64,000 bases of DNA, taken from the NCBI GenBank assembly GCA_003820635.1, contig RPOS01000015.1, forward strand, positions 1-64,000, given 5' to 3'. Source of the DNA: Verrucomicrobiaceae bacterium. GTDB taxonomy: Bacteria > Verrucomicrobiota > Verrucomicrobiae > Verrucomicrobiales > Akkermansiaceae. The stretch's first letter is position 1, and the number at the start of each line of letters is the position of its first letter. The notes beneath the pieces were generated by a model. That model searched no databases. It had not been told where the DNA came from and worked only from the letters and a program-made list of their open reading frames with translations. Below, piece after piece: positions 17,436-27,076 of the stretch. Made by a program: the position numbers and the translations under genes.

Positions 17436-18035
17436 ATGGACGAGATTCCCGACATGCAGACCCTGACCGCAGTTTCCTCGGCCGCTGGCACCGCTCCGTC
17501 CGAATGGCGCGAGTGGCTGGAGCTCAATGGCCCGAAAATGCTGCTTTTCGCCCGCCAGCAGACCCGTTCCCACCAGGACGCGGAGGATGTCTTGCAGGAC
17601 GCCATCGTCAAACTCGTGGAAAAAATCCGCAACGATGAGTTCATCGGCGGGGCCGAGGCGTGGCAGCCGTATCTTTATACCACCATCCGGCGGCTGGCGA
17701 TCGACCTCAGCCGCCGCGATGACCGCCGCAAGCGCCGCGAGGACACGGTGGGTTTCGAGGCGGGGGAATCCCAGCAGCAGGCATTCCACCCGTGGTTCGA
17801 AAGCGAGTCATCCGAGGATGAAACGCGCGTCCAGCTTGAGGAAAAGCTCAAGGAGCTGCCGGAAAAGTTCGCCGAAGTCATCATCATGAAAATCTGGGGC
17901 GAGCGCACCTTCGCTGAAATCGGTGAAGCGCTCGGCATTTCCCAAAACACGGCGGCCTCACGGTATCGCTATGGACTTGAGGCGCTCAAGCGCAGTCTCG
18001 GCGGAGCCCGCCGCCGCGGCGATCTCTCGATTTGA
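17436..18035 (+). CDS. ECF-type RNA polymerase sigma factor
   Basis: About 199 residues from the ATG at 17436 (17454 is also possible). Region 2 is visible as QDAEDVLQDAIVKLVEKI, with LYTTIRRLAIDLSRRDDRRKR as region 2.4. Region 4 appears as ELPEKFAEVIIMKIWGERTF plus the helix-turn-helix AEIGEALGISQNTAASRYRY. There is no region 1.1 or 3, as expected for group 4 (ECF) sigma factors. It is followed 21 bp later by a membrane protein that is the likely anti-sigma factor, then by a PDZ protein. This three-gene set suggests control by an envelope signal. Confidence 0.9.
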   Translation: MDEIPDMQTLTAVSSAAGTAPSEWREWLELNGPKMLLFARQQTRSHQDAEDVLQDAIVKLVEKIRNDEFIGGAEAWQPYLYTTIRRLAIDLSRRDDRRKRREDTVGFEAGESQQQAFHPWFESESSEDETRVQLEEKLKELPEKFAEVIIMKIWGERTFAEIGEALGISQNTAASRYRYGLEALKRSLGGARRRGDLSI

Positions 18036-18056
18036 AATTTCCTTCACTTCACAGTT

Positions 18057-18683
18057 ATGTCATCTGATTCATCATCTATTGAGAACGACCTGCGGCAGCT
18101 CCGTGCCGCCGCGCTCGATGATGCCTTGCTCGCCCGGCTCGAAGCCTGTGCCGAGGGCACATGGACGCGCCTTGATCCCGTCGAGCTCGAATTCGAGCAA
18201 CGCCTGCGCGGCATGGCTCCTGCCCGCTTGCCGGACGCGCTAATGGCCAAGCTGGAGTCCGTGGTGGCCGGTGTGCCGTTCTCCACAGAACCGCCGAAAA
18301 TCGTGCACTTCCCGGCGCGCGGCGAGAAGGCCTCCCGCCAGCCCCGTGCTTGGTGGGGAGCTGCCGCGGCAGTGGCCCTGTTCGGTGGGCTTGCCGGATG
18401 GCTTGTTCCCGCCGGCCCGCAGGAAAAGCCCCTTGCCGCCGCGCAGTCCAGCGCGCCCGCCATCCAGCCCGTGCCCTCTGGCCAGCTCATTCCGGCAGGC
18501 ATCAACCGCGGCCTCAAAGAAGCCCGTGACGAAGGTGTGGTTTGGCAATCCAGCCAACAACCGCACCGCGTGCTCAGGGTGGTCTATCAGGAACGCGTGT
18601 CGCTCAAGGACGCCTCCGGCCGCATTCATCATGTCGAACAACCGCGGGTGGAATACATCCTGGTTCCGGCCAAGACGGACTGA
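18057..18683 (+). CDS. Putative anti-sigma factor, single-pass membrane protein
   Basis: This 208-residue protein has a cytoplasmic acidic N-terminus rich in short helices (residues 1-90), one membrane helix (WWGAAAAVALFGGLAGWLV, about 99-117) and a periplasmic tail ending VEYILVPAKTD. Size, topology and position directly after the ECF sigma gene fit an anti-sigma factor, although no ZAS zinc motif (HxxxCxxC) is present. The tail repeats 'VVYQERVSLKDASG', possibly a sensing or protein-contact segment. The assignment rests on context; sequence alone does not identify the family. Confidence 0.6.
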   Translation: MSSDSSSIENDLRQLRAAALDDALLARLEACAEGTWTRLDPVELEFEQRLRGMAPARLPDALMAKLESVVAGVPFSTEPPKIVHFPARGEKASRQPRAWWGAAAAVALFGGLAGWLVPAGPQEKPLAAAQSSAPAIQPVPSGQLIPAGINRGLKEARDEGVVWQSSQQPHRVLRVVYQERVSLKDASGRIHHVEQPRVEYILVPAKTD

Positions 18684-18738
18684 CCGTTGTTTTCCCCAGA
18701 CAAAATCATCCTGCCGCTGCGCTCATCGGCTGCATCCC

Positions 18739-19683
18739 ATGAAAAGCATTTCCATCATCACCCTCACTGCCGGGTTTGCCGCCTTGCCAGTGCTTGCCAT
18801 CGAGGCACCGCCGGATGACGCGCTGCCGCCAGCGGAGGTGGCACCGGCACCCGCTGAAGCTCCGGTGGAAAAAGCCGGCATCGCCTATCTCGGCGTGGTT
18901 TCCGCGATGGTGCCCGAGATGCTTGCCGAGCACCTCGGCCTGCGTGCGGGCGAAGGCATCGTCGTCAATGCCGTGATGCCCGATGGGCCCGCAGCCAAGG
19001 CAGGTCTCGCGGCGCATGATGTCATCACCCGCGTGGCCGGCGAACCGGTCGGCTCGTCTGATGAACTCACCGCACAAGTCGCCGCCCGCAAGCCGGGCGA
19101 AACCATCCGCCTCGATGTGATCCATCAGGGGAAACCCGGAGGCATCGATGTCATGCTTGGCACCCGTCCCGAGCAGATTGCCGCACCGCAGCCGCAGCCG
19201 CTGGATCAGCTCAATCTCGACGGCATACCCAAGGAGCTCGCCGACCGCGTCCGGCGCATGATCGAGGGCAACCTCGGGGAAATGCGCCTTGATTTCGAGA
19301 AGGGAGTCGAGGAGGCCGCACCGCAGATCGAGGATGCGATGCGCCAGATGCGCGAGCGATTGGGCAAGGCCATGGAAGGCATGAAAATCCCGGAATTTCC
19401 GGAAAACCCTGGCGGCATTGAGATTCACCAGGGGGCGACCTTCCGCCTCATGGACGACCAAGGCAGCATTGAGCTCAAGTCCATTGAAGGTGGCAAGGAA
19501 ATCACCGTGCGCGACAAGGATGACCAGATCATCTGGAGCGGACCGTGGGACACCGAGCAGGACAAGGCCGCCGCGTCCGAGGATATCCGCCGCCGGGTGG
19601 AGCGGCTCAATTTCGACGCCGGAGCCAACGGCCTGCGCCTGAACTTCCGCAATGTGCCGCCGGATGCGGACGGGCCGGAATGA
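18739..19683 (+). CDS. Periplasmic PDZ-domain protein
   Basis: From the ATG at 18739 the product is 314 residues with a signal peptide (MKSISIITLTAGFAALPVLA). After an Ala/Pro linker comes one PDZ domain (YLGVVSAMVPEMLAEHLGL...GIVVNAVMPDGPAAKAGL...DVITRVAGEPV, about 48-130) of the kind found in DegP/S1C proteases, but no protease domain precedes it. The rest is charged and helical (170-240), then a beta-rich tail. As the third gene of a sigma/anti-sigma unit it may sense misfolded envelope proteins or hold a partner. This is inference. Confidence 0.75.
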   Translation: MKSISIITLTAGFAALPVLAIEAPPDDALPPAEVAPAPAEAPVEKAGIAYLGVVSAMVPEMLAEHLGLRAGEGIVVNAVMPDGPAAKAGLAAHDVITRVAGEPVGSSDELTAQVAARKPGETIRLDVIHQGKPGGIDVMLGTRPEQIAAPQPQPLDQLNLDGIPKELADRVRRMIEGNLGEMRLDFEKGVEEAAPQIEDAMRQMRERLGKAMEGMKIPEFPENPGGIEIHQGATFRLMDDQGSIELKSIEGGKEITVRDKDDQIIWSGPWDTEQDKAAASEDIRRRVERLNFDAGANGLRLNFRNVPPDADGPE

Positions 19684-19736
19684 GATAACATTTTTTCATG
19701 GGTAGAGAACGCAATATGGAGGGCGTTCATGGAGAC

Positions 19737-19765
19737 ACCCGCGTCCGGCGATCCCGGGCGCGGGT
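19737..19765. terminator. Possible bidirectional stem-loop between convergent genes
   Basis: Arms ACCCGCG and CGCGGGT enclose an inner CCGG/CCGG pairing, placed between the end of the PDZ gene and the end of the fabZ-like gene. There is no T-run on either side, so an intrinsic terminator is only a weak call; it could simply protect the 3' ends. Confidence 0.35.
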
Positions 19766-19782
19766 GAATCATTTCCCCGGTT

Positions 19783-20214
19783 TCATTCATCGCCGCTGAG
19801 CGTGACCCTGGCGCTGGCAAGCGGCCTGCCGGAAATGCTGATCCGGCCGTCGATCTGCACCAGCCCGCCCATGCGGCCTTCGACTTTGGCGTGGATTTCC
19901 AGCAACTCGCCCGGCAGCGCCGCGCCGAGGATCTTGGCCGCGCGCACGCCGCTGAGGCGGAGGTTTTCCAAGGGGCGGATTTCCGGATCCGTCTGGGCTA
20001 CCACCCCGCCGAGCTGGGCGATCGCTTCGATCAGGATCACTCCAGGCATCATCGGGTTTCCGGGGAAATGGCCATCGAGAAACGCCTCGCTGCCGAGCAC
20101 CTGATAGATCGCCACCGCCTCGCGGCCGGGATCGAGCGAGGTCAGCCGGTCCACGAAGCGGAACGATGCGCCGTGCGGCAGGCTTTGGAGCGCGGTTTGC
20201 AAGTCGGGAGTCAT
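19783..20214 (-). CDS. fabZ: 3-hydroxyacyl-ACP dehydratase, FabZ-like
   Basis: This 143-residue hotdog-fold protein is the usual FabZ size. The core motif [20 protein letters not shown] contains the catalytic His and, eleven residues on, the P-G-V segment followed by Glu. An N-terminal [18 protein letters not shown] strand matches FabZ. It dehydrates 3-hydroxyacyl-ACP in fatty-acid elongation. It starts at the ATG at 20214, which overlaps the truA stop as ATGA, making a sod-truA-fabZ unit. No other fab genes are near, so it may be a FabZ/FabA-like paralogue for a special lipid. Confidence 0.8.
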   Translation of the reverse strand: MTPDLQTALQSLPHGASFRFVDRLTSLDPGREAVAIYQVLGSEAFLDGHFPGNPMMPGVILIEAIAQLGGVVAQTDPEIRPLENLRLSGVRAAKILGAALPGELLEIHAKVEGRMGGLVQIDGRISISGRPLASARVTLSGDE

Positions 20215-20999
20215 TTCGCGGGAGTTCGGGAGTAGGAGACTTTCCACAGCACCAGGCCGTGTGCCGGGGCGTTGAGGCGGCCGCAGTGGAGGTCCGGATT
20301 TGTAAGAAGGGCTTCGACTTCGGAGCAGCTCATCAAGCCGCGGCCGGTTCTGACGAGCGTGCCGACGATGCCGCGGCACATCTTGTAGAGGAAGCCGTTT
20401 CCTTCCAGAACAAAGGCCAGCAAGGGGCCGCTGCGGCGGATTTCACAGCGGGTGAGCGTGCGGGACGGGTCGGCCAGGGTGCCGTCCCGCCGGGAAGTGA
20501 AGGCGCGGAAGTCGTGGCATCCGCGCAGCAGCGCGGCGGCCTGGCGCATGGTTGCTAGATCGAGTGGCTGCGGCACGTGCCATGCGTGCCCGGCCAACAG
20601 CGGGTTCATCACCGGCGCGTTCCAGACCTGATAGCGGTATTGCTTGGAGGTCGCGCCAAAGCGCGCGTGAAACGAGCCGCAGGTGCGTGCGGCGGAAAGA
20701 ATCCGGATATCCGCGGGAAGCAGGGAGTTGATGGCCGGGCCAAGCCGCCGGCCCGGCATGGTGGCCTCGTTTTCCGGCACGTCGAAGTGCGCCACCAGCC
20801 CCAGCGCGTGCACGCCGGAATCGGTGCGGCTCGAGCTGACAAGTTGAGGCGCTGACGGAAACAGGACCGCCAGCGCCTTTTCAATGTGATCGGAGGCTCC
20901 CATGCCCGAGCGTCCGGCATGCCAGCCATGGTAGGCCGCGCCGTCGAAGGCGATGGTCAGTTTGAACCGCTGATCGTGGCTTGGACGGCAGTCGCTCAA
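20211..20999 (-). CDS. truA: tRNA pseudouridine synthase A
   Basis: About 262 residues. TruA makes pseudouridine at positions 38-40 of the tRNA anticodon arm. The family core is present: [17 protein letters not shown] at the N-terminus, the catalytic-Asp motif [30 protein letters not shown], and [19 protein letters not shown]. There is no ATG or GTG ahead of the conserved N-terminus. The only suitable initiator is the TTG at 20999, which overlaps the superoxide dismutase stop as TTGA. That makes translation very likely coupled to sod. The stop in turn overlaps the fabZ start. Confidence 0.88.
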   Translation of the reverse strand: MSDCRPSHDQRFKLTIAFDGAAYHGWHAGRSGMGASDHIEKALAVLFPSAPQLVSSSRTDSGVHALGLVAHFDVPENEATMPGRRLGPAINSLLPADIRILSAARTCGSFHARFGATSKQYRYQVWNAPVMNPLLAGHAWHVPQPLDLATMRQAAALLRGCHDFRAFTSRRDGTLADPSRTLTRCEIRRSGPLLAFVLEGNGFLYKMCRGIVGTLVRTGRGLMSCSEVEALLTNPDLHCGRLNAPAHGLVLWKVSYSRTPAK

Positions 21000-21619
21000 C
21001 CGGCGAAGTTGGCTGCGACCACATCCCAGTTCACCACGTTCCAGAACGCGGCGATGTAGTCCGGGCGGCGGTTCTGATAGTTGAGGTAATAGGCGTGCTC
21101 CCAGACGTCGAGGCCGAGGATGGGCTTGCCCTCGCAACCGGCCACGGCGGCACCCATGCAGGGGCAGTCCTGGTTGGCGGTGGAACAAACGGCCAGCGAG
21201 CCGTCGGCCTTTTTCACCAGCCATGCCCAGCCGGAGCCGAAGCGCGTGACACCGGCCTTGGCGAAGGCTTCCTTGAAGGCGTCGAAGGAGCCGAAGGCCT
21301 TGTCGATGGCGGCGGCCAGCTCGCCGGATGGAGCCTTGGCACCACCCGGGGCGATGACTTTCCAGAAAAACGCGTGGTTGGCGTGGCCACCGGCGTTGTT
21401 GCGCACGGCCATGCGGATGTCGTCCGGCACCGAGGCGAGGTCGCCGATGATTTCGCAGATCGACTTGGCTTCGAGCTCGGCCTTGCCGGCGATGGCGTTG
21501 TTGAGATTGGTGATGTATGCCTGATGGTGCTTGGAATGATGGATTTCCATCGTGCGGGCGTCGATGTGGGGTTCGAGCGCGTCGTAAGCGTAGCCGAGTT
21601 CGGGAAGTGTGTGGGCCAT
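20996..21619 (-). CDS. Superoxide dismutase, Fe/Mn family
   Basis: This 207-residue enzyme destroys superoxide in the cytoplasm. Metal ligands are visible: first His in [12 protein letters not shown], second His in [12 protein letters not shown], and Asp and His in [20 protein letters not shown]. The second-shell region GHANHAFFW with Gly before His and the downstream [12 protein letters not shown], in place of the usual Gln-rich string, leave Mn versus Fe preference unsettled. It is first in the sod-truA-fabZ unit, divergent from rmuC. The pairing with tRNA modification has no evident mechanistic reason. Confidence 0.93.
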   Translation of the reverse strand: MAHTLPELGYAYDALEPHIDARTMEIHHSKHHQAYITNLNNAIAGKAELEAKSICEIIGDLASVPDDIRMAVRNNAGGHANHAFFWKVIAPGGAKAPSGELAAAIDKAFGSFDAFKEAFAKAGVTRFGSGWAWLVKKADGSLAVCSTANQDCPCMGAAVAGCEGKPILGLDVWEHAYYLNYQNRRPDYIAAFWNVVNWDVVAANFAG

Positions 21620-21730
21620 GTTGGTTAGGGGAGTTTGGTTTGCGTATCGCCCGGTGATCCGATAGGGAATTGCGCCCGGCGACTCTCCTTACGAAACCGA
21701 GCTTCCCGCCAGCCGCAAGAGAAATCCCAC

Positions 21731-23209
21731 ATGCCACCCGAACTCGCACCCTACCTCCCGGAAATCATCACTGCCATCGTCGCCTTGTTTGTCGGCTGGT
21801 TGTTCACCCGGCTTGCCGCCTCCAGCAAGATCGCTACCGGCATCGAGCGGCTCAAGGCGGAGGAGCGCCGCTCCGCGGAAATCGAGGCCCGCCTCGCCCA
21901 GACCGCCGCCGAGGCCGGGCGCAATGAGCAGGAAGCCCAGACATTCCGCAACCAGCTCGGCGAACTGCGCGCCCGCCTCGAAGCCGAACTCAAGGCCGCC
22001 GCCGAAAAACAGGCGCTGCTCGAACGCGCCGAGGCCAAGCTATCCGACACCTTCAAGGCGCTCTCCGCCGACGCGCTCCGGGTTTCCTCCGAGCAATTCC
22101 TCCAGCTCGCCAAATCCTCGCTCGCCACCCAGACCGAGGAGGCCAAGGGCGAAATCGAAAAACGCAAGACCGCCATCGAGAACCTCGTCAAGCCCGTGGC
22201 CGAATCGCTCGGGAAATTCGAACTCCGCATCGGCGAGATCGAAAAACTCCGCGAGGGTGCCTATGCCGAACTCAAGGAACAGGTCCGCGCCCTCGGCGAA
22301 GGCCAGCTCGGTTTGCAGCGTGAGACCGCGTCACTCGTCAAAGCCCTGCGCCAGCCGACCGGCCGCGGCCAATGGGGCGAAATGCAGCTCCGCCGCGTGG
22401 TGGAACTCGCCGGCATGCAGGAACACTGCGATTTCGAAACGCAGCACAGCACCACCACTGACGAGGGGAAAAAACTCCGCCCCGACCTGGTGGTTAGATT
22501 GCCCGGCGGGAAATCCATCGTGGTCGATTCCAAAACGCCGATGGACGGCTACCTCGACGCGCTGGAAGCCACCGATGACGCTGTCAGGGATGAGGCGCTG
22601 CAACGCCACGCCCGCCAGGTGCGCACGCACATCCAGCAGCTTTCCTCCAAGAACTACACCGCGCAGTTTGCGCACGCGCCGGAGTTCACCGTGCTGTTCC
22701 TGCCCAGCGAGTCATTCTTTTCCGCGGCGCTGCAGAGCGATCCCGGCCTGATCGAGCGCGGCGTCGATCAAGGAGTCATCCTCGCCACGCCCACCACGCT
22801 CATCGCGTTGCTGCGCGCCGTGGCCTACGGCTGGCGGCAGGAGGCCATCGCCGAGAACGCCCGTGAGATTTCCTTGTTAGGCCGCACCCTGCACGAACGC
22901 CTTGGCAAACTCGCCGAGCACTTCGCCAAGCTCGGGCGCTCGCTCGGCAATGCCGTGGAAAACTACAACAGCGCCGTCGGCTCCTTCGAAACCCGCGTGC
23001 TCACCACCGCCCGCAAGTTCGAAGAACTCAAGGCCGCGCCCGAAGGCGTTTCCCTCACCATTCTCGAACCGGTGGACAGCGTGCCGCGCACCCTGCAATC
23101 CACCGGCCTGCCGCCCACCGCCTCTCCGGACGACGATTTCACCTTCGTCCCCGATCCACCCGCCAGTGCCAAAAGCGCCGCCGCGGACCTGCGCTCGGCG
23201 CTGGAGTGA
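21731..23209 (+). CDS. rmuC: RmuC-family DNA recombination protein
   Basis: From the ATG at 21731 the protein has 492 residues. An N-terminal membrane helix ([20 protein letters not shown], about 10-29) is followed by a long coiled coil (30-200) and then the RmuC nuclease-like domain: [39 protein letters not shown] and [20 protein letters not shown]. The PD-(D/E)XK-like core (RPDLVV...VVDSK) is intact. RmuC limits inversion at short inverted repeats, which is noteworthy because this window contains many such repeats. It stands alone, 72 bp before the kinase-like gene. Confidence 0.9.
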   Translation: MPPELAPYLPEIITAIVALFVGWLFTRLAASSKIATGIERLKAEERRSAEIEARLAQTAAEAGRNEQEAQTFRNQLGELRARLEAELKAAAEKQALLERAEAKLSDTFKALSADALRVSSEQFLQLAKSSLATQTEEAKGEIEKRKTAIENLVKPVAESLGKFELRIGEIEKLREGAYAELKEQVRALGEGQLGLQRETASLVKALRQPTGRGQWGEMQLRRVVELAGMQEHCDFETQHSTTTDEGKKLRPDLVVRLPGGKSIVVDSKTPMDGYLDALEATDDAVRDEALQRHARQVRTHIQQLSSKNYTAQFAHAPEFTVLFLPSESFFSAALQSDPGLIERGVDQGVILATPTTLIALLRAVAYGWRQEAIAENAREISLLGRTLHERLGKLAEHFAKLGRSLGNAVENYNSAVGSFETRVLTTARKFEELKAAPEGVSLTILEPVDSVPRTLQSTGLPPTASPDDDFTFVPDPPASAKSAAADLRSALE

Positions 23210-23281
23210 GATGTGGCGGATGCAATCCGCCGCCACCTTCGGGATTGGCGGAGCATCATTTTTCGTTTAGAACCCGCGGCA

Positions 23282-25828
23282 ATGGAAGCGGAGCATCCGG
23301 AAGTCGTGGGGATCGGAGACCTGACCGGTCACGAATTGATTGGTGAAAGCGGCTGCGGCGCGGTGTTCCGCGTGAAGGATGCCGGCGGAAACGCGCTGGC
23401 ATTGAAAATTTTCGATGCGGCGACGGTCAATCGCGAGCTATTGGAGAAAACGACGCGCCGTTTGCAGGCGGGCGGCTGGCCGGATGGCGTGCTGCCGGTG
23501 GTTTCCTCGGATTTCCAGGCGTCGCCCGCATTCCGGATCATGCCGCTCATGGCGGATGGCGGGGATGGGGAGACGCCGCGGCCACGCTCGCTGCAACACC
23601 GGCTCGACGAGCATCCGGGGCTGGAATCCTGGAAGCTCGTCAAGGCGCTCGCCCGCGCGCTGGCCGCCATGCACGCGCGCGGCATCGCCCATGGCAACCT
23701 GAAGCCGGGCAATGTATATATCGACGACAACGGCGCGCCACTGCTGGCCGACTGGGCGCTCGGCAACATGCCGGGAGTGAAACATTTCGAGTTCACCGAC
23801 GCGGTGCTCTATCAGGCGCCGGAGCAGTTGCGGGATCCGGGCGGCTATCTGGAAGCGGGCGGCCAGCGCTGGGATGTTTTCGCCTTCGGCGTGCTGGCCT
23901 ACCGGCTTCTAACAGGAAATTTCCCGCGCTGCAATGAGACCTTTTCCCAAGTGGCTCCACCGGTCGGGGAAACGCGGCGCGAGGGCTTGCGCGCGGATTT
24001 GGGCAAGATCGCCGCCAACCTGGAAGCGCAGCCGGATTGCACATGGCCGGATGTCAGTTGCAGCCCGCTGGAGGGCGGCATGCGGGAATGGATCGGCCGC
24101 TGTCTGGAACTGGAGCCGCTCAAGCGCCCGCCCAACATGATGGATGTGGTGGCGGGCCTCGATGCGGTGGAGGAAAAACTGGCGGCGCAACAGGAGCGCG
24201 AGGGATTGCTGGACCAGCGCCGGCACGCCGGGCGGCGGGCGTGGCGCGCGTTTTTCGCCATGGGCGTGGCAGCGGCTCTGGCGGCGGTATTTGCGGCTTT
24301 GTGGCATCTCGAACGGACGCGCTTCGCTGCGGAAAAAATCCGGCTTGGCGATGAAACACGCAGCTTCAAGGCCGCAGCCGAGACGGCACTCGCCGCGCGG
24401 GATGCCGCTGCACTGAAGGCCGCCGCCACTGAGGAGACGCTCGCCAGCGAGCGGCAGGCCTGGCTCGAATCCCTCGCGGCCTCGCGCCAGGCAGGTGATC
24501 GCCTGTTTTCATGGGCGATGGAAAACAACCACCGCCGTCTGCCGACGCTCGATGGCCGCGCACAGCGGCTCAAGCAGTTGGAGAGCTACTTCGAGGATTT
24601 CCTCACCCGCACGGCGGACATGCCGGATCTGGTCGAGGAGCACGCCCGCGCCCGCTTGCAACTGGCGGAAATCTCGCTCGCCACCAATGACGCCACTGCC
24701 GCGACCCGCCGCCTGGATGAGGCCCTGAAGATGTGGGAGCCCCTGCCAACGAATGCGGATTTCAAACTGCGCCTGGCCACCGATTCGCTACTGCTCGCCC
24801 TGCTCCGGCAGACAAACGCCGATCCGCAGACCGAGGCCGCTTTTGCCAGCGCGAGAAAGGCCTTTGACGCGGTGCCACGTTCCGAGGTGGATGCCGACCG
24901 CATGGACCGGATGCTGGCTGTTCTCGACTTCCATGAGGCCAAGCTGCACGCCGCGCGCGGCGATGAAACCAAGGCGCTCGAGCAATTGATGCGGGCCACC
25001 CAGACGCTCAACCGGATTTCCGAACAACGGCCGGACTCCGCCATCCTGCGCTCGGAATTGGCAGCCTGCCATTTGTCCAGCGCCTCCATTCTCGACGAAA
25101 TGGGCAATCCCGGCGACGCCACCGAGGTGCGGCAGCTTGCCTCGGTGGAACTCCGCAAGCTCGTGGAAAAAAATCCGGAAGATCCGGCACCGCAACTCGA
25201 ACTCGCCGCTTGCTACGGCGCGATGGCCGAGGCCGCCGTGCTTTCGGGTGACATCGCCGCCGCCGAGTCCCTCTCACGGCAATCCACCACCCTGTTAGAC
25301 GGCCTGCTTGCCCGGCAACCGGAAAACCCCAGGGCGCTATCCCGCAAGGCCGCCCAACTCGGCCTGCTGGCCGGCATTCTGCGCGACCGCGGGCAGACGG
25401 CCGAGGCCGTGCAGCATTATGACGATGGCATCCGGATGCTCGAGGCGCTCCGGGCGTCCGCTCCGGAAGATACCACGGTTTCCTATCAACTCTCCCTGCT
25501 GTGGTGGCAGAAAAGCCGGATGGCCGGCGCTTCCGGCGGGCGGGATGAGGAAATCGCGCTGCTCGGCAGGGCGCGGGATTTGTTAGGAAGTCTGGAGGTC
25601 TCGCCGCCGGTATCAGGCCCGCCGCCCGGCCAACTGCGGCGCAGCGCCGCCTATCTGGCTGGTGATCTCGGCCACGCGCTCCAACTCGCCAACCGCAAGG
25701 GCGACGCCGCCCGCGCCTTCACCACCGCGGTTTCCCTGTGGGAGGCTCTGGTGAAATCCCGCCCGCAGAGCGAGGAGTATCAGGAAGGCCTCGCCTGGAG
25801 CCGCCAGCGGCTGGCGGATTTGAAGTGA
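23282..25828 (+). CDS. Membrane-anchored kinase-like protein with TPR domain (likely pseudokinase)
   Basis: The product is 848 residues from the ATG at 23282. An N-terminal Hanks-type kinase domain has a glycine loop (GESGCGAVF, 21-29) and the ATP-binding Lys (ALALKIF, Lys 42), but the catalytic loop reads HGNLKPGNV: the essential Asp of HRD is Asn (139). The DFG Asp survives as DWA (157). Loss of the catalytic base suggests no or weak kinase activity. One membrane helix (about 323-341) is followed by a coiled coil and a long extracytoplasmic TPR-like helical array (410-848) with many Ala/Leu/Glu repeats. It probably recruits partners. The last codon abuts terC: TGA and the opposing TCA form TGATCA. 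Confidence 0.8.
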   Translation: MEAEHPEVVGIGDLTGHELIGESGCGAVFRVKDAGGNALALKIFDAATVNRELLEKTTRRLQAGGWPDGVLPVVSSDFQASPAFRIMPLMADGGDGETPRPRSLQHRLDEHPGLESWKLVKALARALAAMHARGIAHGNLKPGNVYIDDNGAPLLADWALGNMPGVKHFEFTDAVLYQAPEQLRDPGGYLEAGGQRWDVFAFGVLAYRLLTGNFPRCNETFSQVAPPVGETRREGLRADLGKIAANLEAQPDCTWPDVSCSPLEGGMREWIGRCLELEPLKRPPNMMDVVAGLDAVEEKLAAQQEREGLLDQRRHAGRRAWRAFFAMGVAAALAAVFAALWHLERTRFAAEKIRLGDETRSFKAAAETALAARDAAALKAAATEETLASERQAWLESLAASRQAGDRLFSWAMENNHRRLPTLDGRAQRLKQLESYFEDFLTRTADMPDLVEEHARARLQLAEISLATNDATAATRRLDEALKMWEPLPTNADFKLRLATDSLLLALLRQTNADPQTEAAFASARKAFDAVPRSEVDADRMDRMLAVLDFHEAKLHAARGDETKALEQLMRATQTLNRISEQRPDSAILRSELAACHLSSASILDEMGNPGDATEVRQLASVELRKLVEKNPEDPAPQLELAACYGAMAEAAVLSGDIAAAESLSRQSTTLLDGLLARQPENPRALSRKAAQLGLLAGILRDRGQTAEAVQHYDDGIRMLEALRASAPEDTTVSYQLSLLWWQKSRMAGASGGRDEEIALLGRARDLLGSLEVSPPVSGPPPGQLRRSAAYLAGDLGHALQLANRKGDAARAFTTAVSLWEALVKSRPQSEEYQEGLAWSRQRLADLK

Positions 25829-26632
25829 TCAAATTTCCGCCGCCGCAGGGGCCTGACTCTTCGCCCGGATGCGCAGGTTGAGCATTTCCACGCCGAGTGA
25901 GAATGCCATGGCGAAGTAGATGTATCCTTTCGGGAAATGGAAGTGGAAGCCCTCCGCCATCAGCGTGGTGCCGATGAGGATGAGGAAGGAGAGCGCGAGC
26001 ATCTTCACCGAAGGATGGCGCGAGACGAACGCGCTCACGCTGCCGGAGGCCAGCATCATCACGCCCACTGAAATGATCACGGCGCTCATCATCAGCGAGA
26101 TCCGCGAGGGATCATTGACCATCCCGACTGCGGTGATCACCGAGTCCAGCGAGAAGATGACGTCGATCATCATGATCTGCACCAGCACTGCGGCGAAGCT
26201 GTTGGCTTGGACGGAAACGCCGGAATCTCCCGCGCCTTCCAGCTTGTGGTGGATTTCCCTGGTGGCTTTCCAGATCAGGAAAGCTCCGCCGAAGAACAGG
26301 ATGAGATCCTTCACCGACACGCCCAACAGCCCGTGGTGCTCCTTGTATTGCGGGCTGAGATTCCACAGGAATTCCGGCAGGTGGAAGCTGAAGACCGGCT
26401 TGGTCAGCCCCATGATCCAGGTGATGGAAAACAGCAGCGCCAGCCGCGCGAACATCGCCAGCCCGAGGCCTAACAGCCGCGCCGTCTTGCGTTGGTGCTC
26501 CGGCAGCCGGTCCACCAGGATGGAAAGGAAAACGATGTTGTCGATGCCGAGGACGATTTCCAGCAGCGAGAGCGTGAACAAAGCGCCCCAGGCCTGGGGA
26601 TCGCTGAACCACTCGAAGGAGAGTTCGGGCAT
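25829..26632 (-). CDS. TerC-family integral membrane protein
   Basis: This 267-residue protein has seven or eight membrane helices. TerC-family markers are intact: LLEIVLGIDNIVFLSIL near the N-terminus and MIDVIFSLDSVITAVGM in the middle, each with a conserved Asp inside a helix. Family members have been linked to tellurite resistance and, in well-studied bacteria, to manganese export (Alx, MeeF). It follows sufE by 15 bp on the same strand. There is no room for a yybP-ykoY manganese riboswitch directly upstream. Family membership is certain; the ion is not. Confidence 0.88.
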   Translation of the reverse strand: MPELSFEWFSDPQAWGALFTLSLLEIVLGIDNIVFLSILVDRLPEHQRKTARLLGLGLAMFARLALLFSITWIMGLTKPVFSFHLPEFLWNLSPQYKEHHGLLGVSVKDLILFFGGAFLIWKATREIHHKLEGAGDSGVSVQANSFAAVLVQIMMIDVIFSLDSVITAVGMVNDPSRISLMMSAVIISVGVMMLASGSVSAFVSRHPSVKMLALSFLILIGTTLMAEGFHFHFPKGYIYFAMAFSLGVEMLNLRIRAKSQAPAAAEI

Positions 26633-26647
26633 GGCGGCAGGCTTGGG

Positions 26648-27076
26648 TTATTTGGAAACGAAGGCCAGCGCGCGCTGCTTCATCTGGGTGGCCATCAGGC
26701 TGAGCGCGTTGGCCCGCGTCGGCGCGAGGTGCTCCTTGAGCCCGGTGCGGTCGATGAAACCCATGTCCGCGGTGAGGATGGCGTCCGGCGTCTCACCATC
26801 GAGCACGCGCACAAACAGTGCGATCATGCCCTTGGTGATGAGCGAATCCGAATCCGCGGCGTAGCGCACCGCGCCGTTGTCAAAGGACGCGTCCAGCCAG
26901 ACCTGGGACTGGCAGCCCTTGATGAGGTGCTCCGGGTTTTTCGCCGCCTCATCCATCGGCGGGAGTTTCTTGCCGAGTCCGATGACGTATTCGTAGCGCT
27001 CCGTCCAATCCTGGAAGAGCGCCAGTTCCTCCAGCAATTCCTGTTGTTTGTCCGCGATGCTCATGGGCGCGGCCAT
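26648..27076 (-). CDS. sufE: SufE-family cysteine desulfurase activator
   Basis: This 142-residue protein, a typical SufE length, accepts sulfur from a SufS-type cysteine desulfurase and passes it on for Fe-S cluster assembly. The sulfur-accepting Cys is in LIKGCQSQVWLDA near residue 55, with FQDWTERYEYVIGLGKKLPPM before it, both diagnostic. The start may be the ATG at 27076 or at 27064 (MSIADKQQ). No sufS, sufB, sufC or sufD is in the window, so it acts with genes elsewhere. Confidence 0.9.
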   Translation of the reverse strand: MAAPMSIADKQQELLEELALFQDWTERYEYVIGLGKKLPPMDEAAKNPEHLIKGCQSQVWLDASFDNGAVRYAADSDSLITKGMIALFVRVLDGETPDAILTADMGFIDRTGLKEHLAPTRANALSLMATQMKQRALAFVSK

